Assembly (NCBI GenBank): GCA_013202935.1
Contig: JABMRG010000055.1
Location: 1-16,679 of the forward strand
Reading direction: 5' to 3'
DNA length: 16,679 nt
Origin: Candidatus Omnitrophota bacterium
GTDB lineage: Bacteria; Omnitrophota; Gorgyraeia; JABMRG01
Shown: piece after piece, positions 14,797-16,679 of the stretch
Layout of the letters: each line of letters opens with the position of its first letter
Position numbering within the stretch: the first letter of the stretch is position 1
Notes under the pieces: generated by a model
Databases searched by the model: none
What the model was told of the DNA's origin: nothing
What the model saw: the letters and a program-made list of their open reading frames with translations, nothing else
Translations under genes and position numbers: made by a program

Positions 14797-15589
14797 AGCC
14801 TTCGTCCTCTGTGACATTCATATAATCGTCAAAGCTTATCTCTCCGGTTATCGCCTGATTTGCTGCAGAACGTCTTGCCGCAAGGTAGGGGTGCGTATAC
14901 CAGTATCTCTTTCGGCCAGGTGGAGAGTCCATCTGCCATTTAATAAGTTTATCAACTACTTTCACAACAGCCTCAGGATCATAGCCTGCTTTTTTCAGAT
15001 ATTTTACCGCTAGTTTATCTGCTTCAAGCTCATCCTCGCGGGTGTTTGCCAACATAAGATGGCCAAAGGCCTCTTGCGCTTTTCGCTTTGTATAGGCATC
15101 TTTAGCCCCAGCCACAACAAGGATACTCATTATCTGATAGCCCAGCCCCTTATGCAGCCGCTTTATGCTATGCCTTGCACAGACATGGCCGATTTCGTGG
15201 GCTAATATAGCCGCGACCTCATCATCTTCCAGTCCCCTTATCAAATCTTTAAATACATATATGTATCCACCTGGAAGTGCGAAGGCATTTTTTACATCCT
15301 CCTCATCAAGCACTTTAAAATGGAATATCAGATCTTTCCTGTCACATACTGAAGCTATTTTTTGGCCTATAATATCTATTCTTTCCTGGTTTGTGTAATT
15401 TGTATCAATGTCTATCTTTTCCTCGACTTGCTTAGCGATATTTCGGCCCATGCTTATCTCTTTTTGTTGGGATATGAATAGGGTCTCTTCTTCATCTGTG
15501 GCAAGGTTATATTCGGAATAGGCGGGTGGTATTTGTGTGAGGAAATATAATAATAAAAACGCTTTCAGTATAAAGCGTATTAATAACAT
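14780..15589 (-). CDS. Periplasmic M48 family zinc metalloprotease
   Basis: This is a single-domain M48 peptidase of the BepA/LoiP/Oma1-like kind, 269 residues, without the TPR tail of BepA. A signal peptide covers about residues 1-25 (hydrophobic 5-20, A-Y-S near the cut). The zinc motif is H-E-I-G-H (131-135) and the third ligand is Glu187 in E-L-E-A-D (187-191); the N-A-F-A-L-P-G-G-Y-I-Y segment (101-111) before it is a family hallmark. Relatives process or degrade misfolded outer-membrane proteins. It begins 7 bases after pilT and overlaps the nuclease gene, so the three are likely co-transcribed. The substrate is unknown. Confidence 0.92.
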   Translation of the reverse strand: MLLIRFILKAFLLLYFLTQIPPAYSEYNLATDEEETLFISQQKEISMGRNIAKQVEEKIDIDTNYTNQERIDIIGQKIASVCDRKDLIFHFKVLDEEDVKNAFALPGGYIYVFKDLIRGLEDDEVAAILAHEIGHVCARHSIKRLHKGLGYQIMSILVVAGAKDAYTKRKAQEAFGHLMLANTREDELEADKLAVKYLKKAGYDPEAVVKVVDKLIKWQMDSPPGRKRYWYTHPYLAARRSAANQAITGEISFDDYMNVTEDEGYVIPR

Positions 15590-15596
15590 AATAGTC

Positions 15597-16667
15597 TTAT
15601 CTATCTTTTTGCTTGAGCAGGGTACTCAATTCTTTAGGATCATTTGAACGCTGAAGCGCTATCTCTTCATCGATAAGATTCTCTTTAACAAGCTTATAAA
15701 GCGATCCATTAAGAGTAATCATACCATGCTCAGAACCTGTCTGAATAGTAGAGTATATCTGGTGTATGCTGTTTTCACGTATAAGGTGCTTTATAGCATT
15801 AGTTACATTCATGATCTCAGGGGCAAGAATAAGTGTATCTTTATCTTTTCTTGAAATAAGCTCCTGCACAACAACTCCTACTAAAACAGCGCTGAGCTGC
15901 ACCCTTACCTGTTGCTGTTGTTCTGCGGGAAAGACATCTATTATCCTGCTTACCGCATGAGGAGCGCTATGTGTATGTAGAGTTGCAAGTATAAGATGGC
16001 CTGTCTCAGCAAGGGTAAGAGCTGCCTTTATAGTATCAAGGTCTCTCATCTCACCGATCATAATAACATCTGGGGTCTCTCTTAATACATGGCGTAGTGC
16101 CTCGTGAAATGATATTGTATCACTTCCTACTTCACGTTGGTCTATAACAGATTTTTTATGCCCATGGATAAACTCGATAGGGTCTTCTATTGTAATAATG
16201 TGGCAACGGCGTTTTTCGTTTATATATTCGATTATGCTTGAAAGGGTAGTCGATTTTCCGCTTCCTGTTGGGCCTGTTACAAGTATCAATCCGTTTGGTT
16301 TGTCAGCAAATTTCTTTATAACAGGCGGAAGCCCGAGGTCTTCTATCTTTGGTATATCAAATGGGATAAGCCTTATTGCAACGCCGGTTGAACCGCGCTG
16401 GTAGTATGCGTTTAACCTAAAACGGCTTATGCCTTCTATGCCAAAGGATGCGTCTAGTTCCTTCTCTCTCTTAAACCTCTCGATCTGCGTATCATTCAGC
16501 ATAGAAAAGAGAAGTTTTTCTATCTCTTCATTCTTTAGTATGCTCTGATATTTTACAGACTTTATCTCACCGCTTACGCGCAGCATAGGTGGCGCGCCTG
16601 CAGTCAATATCAGGTCTGATGCCTTCAGGTGGAACATAAGCTCTAATAGATTACGTAATTCTGGCAT
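15597..16667 (-). CDS. pilT: PilT-type twitching motility ATPase
   Basis: PilT is a cytoplasmic hexameric ATPase that powers retraction of type IV pili. The 356 residues contain the N-terminal domain with H-L-K-A-S-D-L (13-19), Walker A G-P-T-G-S-G-K-S-T (132-140), the Asp box E-D-P-I-E-F (161-166), Walker B D-V-I-M-I-G-E-M-R-D (200-209) and the His box T-G-H-L-I-L-A-T-L-H-T (222-232). The C-terminal A-I-K-H-L-I-R-E-N (292-300) corresponds to the A-I-R-N-L-x-R-E motif important for retraction in PilT, which favours PilT or PilU over the extension ATPase PilB. No pilin or assembly gene is visible in the window. Confidence 0.93.
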   Translation of the reverse strand: MPELRNLLELMFHLKASDLILTAGAPPMLRVSGEIKSVKYQSILKNEEIEKLLFSMLNDTQIERFKREKELDASFGIEGISRFRLNAYYQRGSTGVAIRLIPFDIPKIEDLGLPPVIKKFADKPNGLILVTGPTGSGKSTTLSSIIEYINEKRRCHIITIEDPIEFIHGHKKSVIDQREVGSDTISFHEALRHVLRETPDVIMIGEMRDLDTIKAALTLAETGHLILATLHTHSAPHAVSRIIDVFPAEQQQQVRVQLSAVLVGVVVQELISRKDKDTLILAPEIMNVTNAIKHLIRENSIHQIYSTIQTGSEHGMITLNGSLYKLVKENLIDEEIALQRSNDPKELSTLLKQKDR

Positions 16668-16673
16668 ATTCTA

Positions 16674-16679
16674 CTCCTA
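16674..16679 (-). promoter_or_regulatory. Ribosome binding site of pilT
   Basis: TAGGAG at the right edge of the window, read on the minus strand, ends 6 bases before the pilT ATG and confirms that start. Confidence 0.65.

Noticed and set aside
14797..14817. Longer N-terminus for the nuclease from the ATG at 14817
   Set aside because: That ATG has no ribosome binding site and would place seven polar residues before a standard lipoprotein signal; the ATG at 14796 is better supported.

Overview
The window is a division and cell wall (dcw) cluster read entirely on the minus strand, preceded by three unrelated genes on the same strand. Base composition is moderately AT-rich and codon use favours ATA (Ile) and AGA/AGG (Arg). 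MurE carries the D-N-P-R motif of meso-diaminopimelate-adding enzymes, there is a PilT-type ATPase and a lipoprotein signal, and the gene order is the classical one, so a Gram-negative-type bacterium is likely. The GGGGAC palindromic repeats inside ddl resemble repeats I associate with uncultured lineages such as Omnitrophota. That assignment is a guess; the phylum cannot be fixed from this sequence alone.

In order of transcription (right to left): pilT (16667-15597), a secreted M48 zinc protease (15589-14780) and a lipoprotein thermonuclease (14796-14311) form a tight upstream group. A 337-base gap (14310-13974) holds a near-consensus sigma70 promoter (TTGACA, 17 bases, TATATT), three GTGG boxes spaced exactly 10 bases apart that look like an MraZ operator, and a leader with three copies of TTCTCGGTG. 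Then follow mraZ, an unrecognised 59-codon ORF, rsmH, an ftsL-like gene, ftsI, murE, murF, mraY, murD, ftsW, murG, murC, murB and the first 186 codons of ddl, which runs off the left edge. Gaps are 35 bases or less and several genes overlap, so this is very probably one operon; ftsQ, ftsA and ftsZ would be expected beyond the edge.

The genes work as one pathway. MurB and MurC make and extend UDP-MurNAc; MurD, MurE and MurF add D-Glu, meso-DAP and D-Ala-D-Ala (the dipeptide made by Ddl); MraY and MurG make lipid I and lipid II; FtsW and FtsI polymerise and cross-link septal peptidoglycan; the FtsL-like protein would belong to the divisome. MraZ is the probable autoregulator and RsmH methylates 16S rRNA.

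Most of the region is ordinary core genome. The striking exception is a block of GGGGAC palindromes (59-175) lying inside ddl in frame, which adds roughly 25-30 residues between the N-terminal and ATP-binding parts of the enzyme. Secondary points of interest are the 59-aa ORF between mraZ and rsmH and the two repeat families in the mraZ leader.
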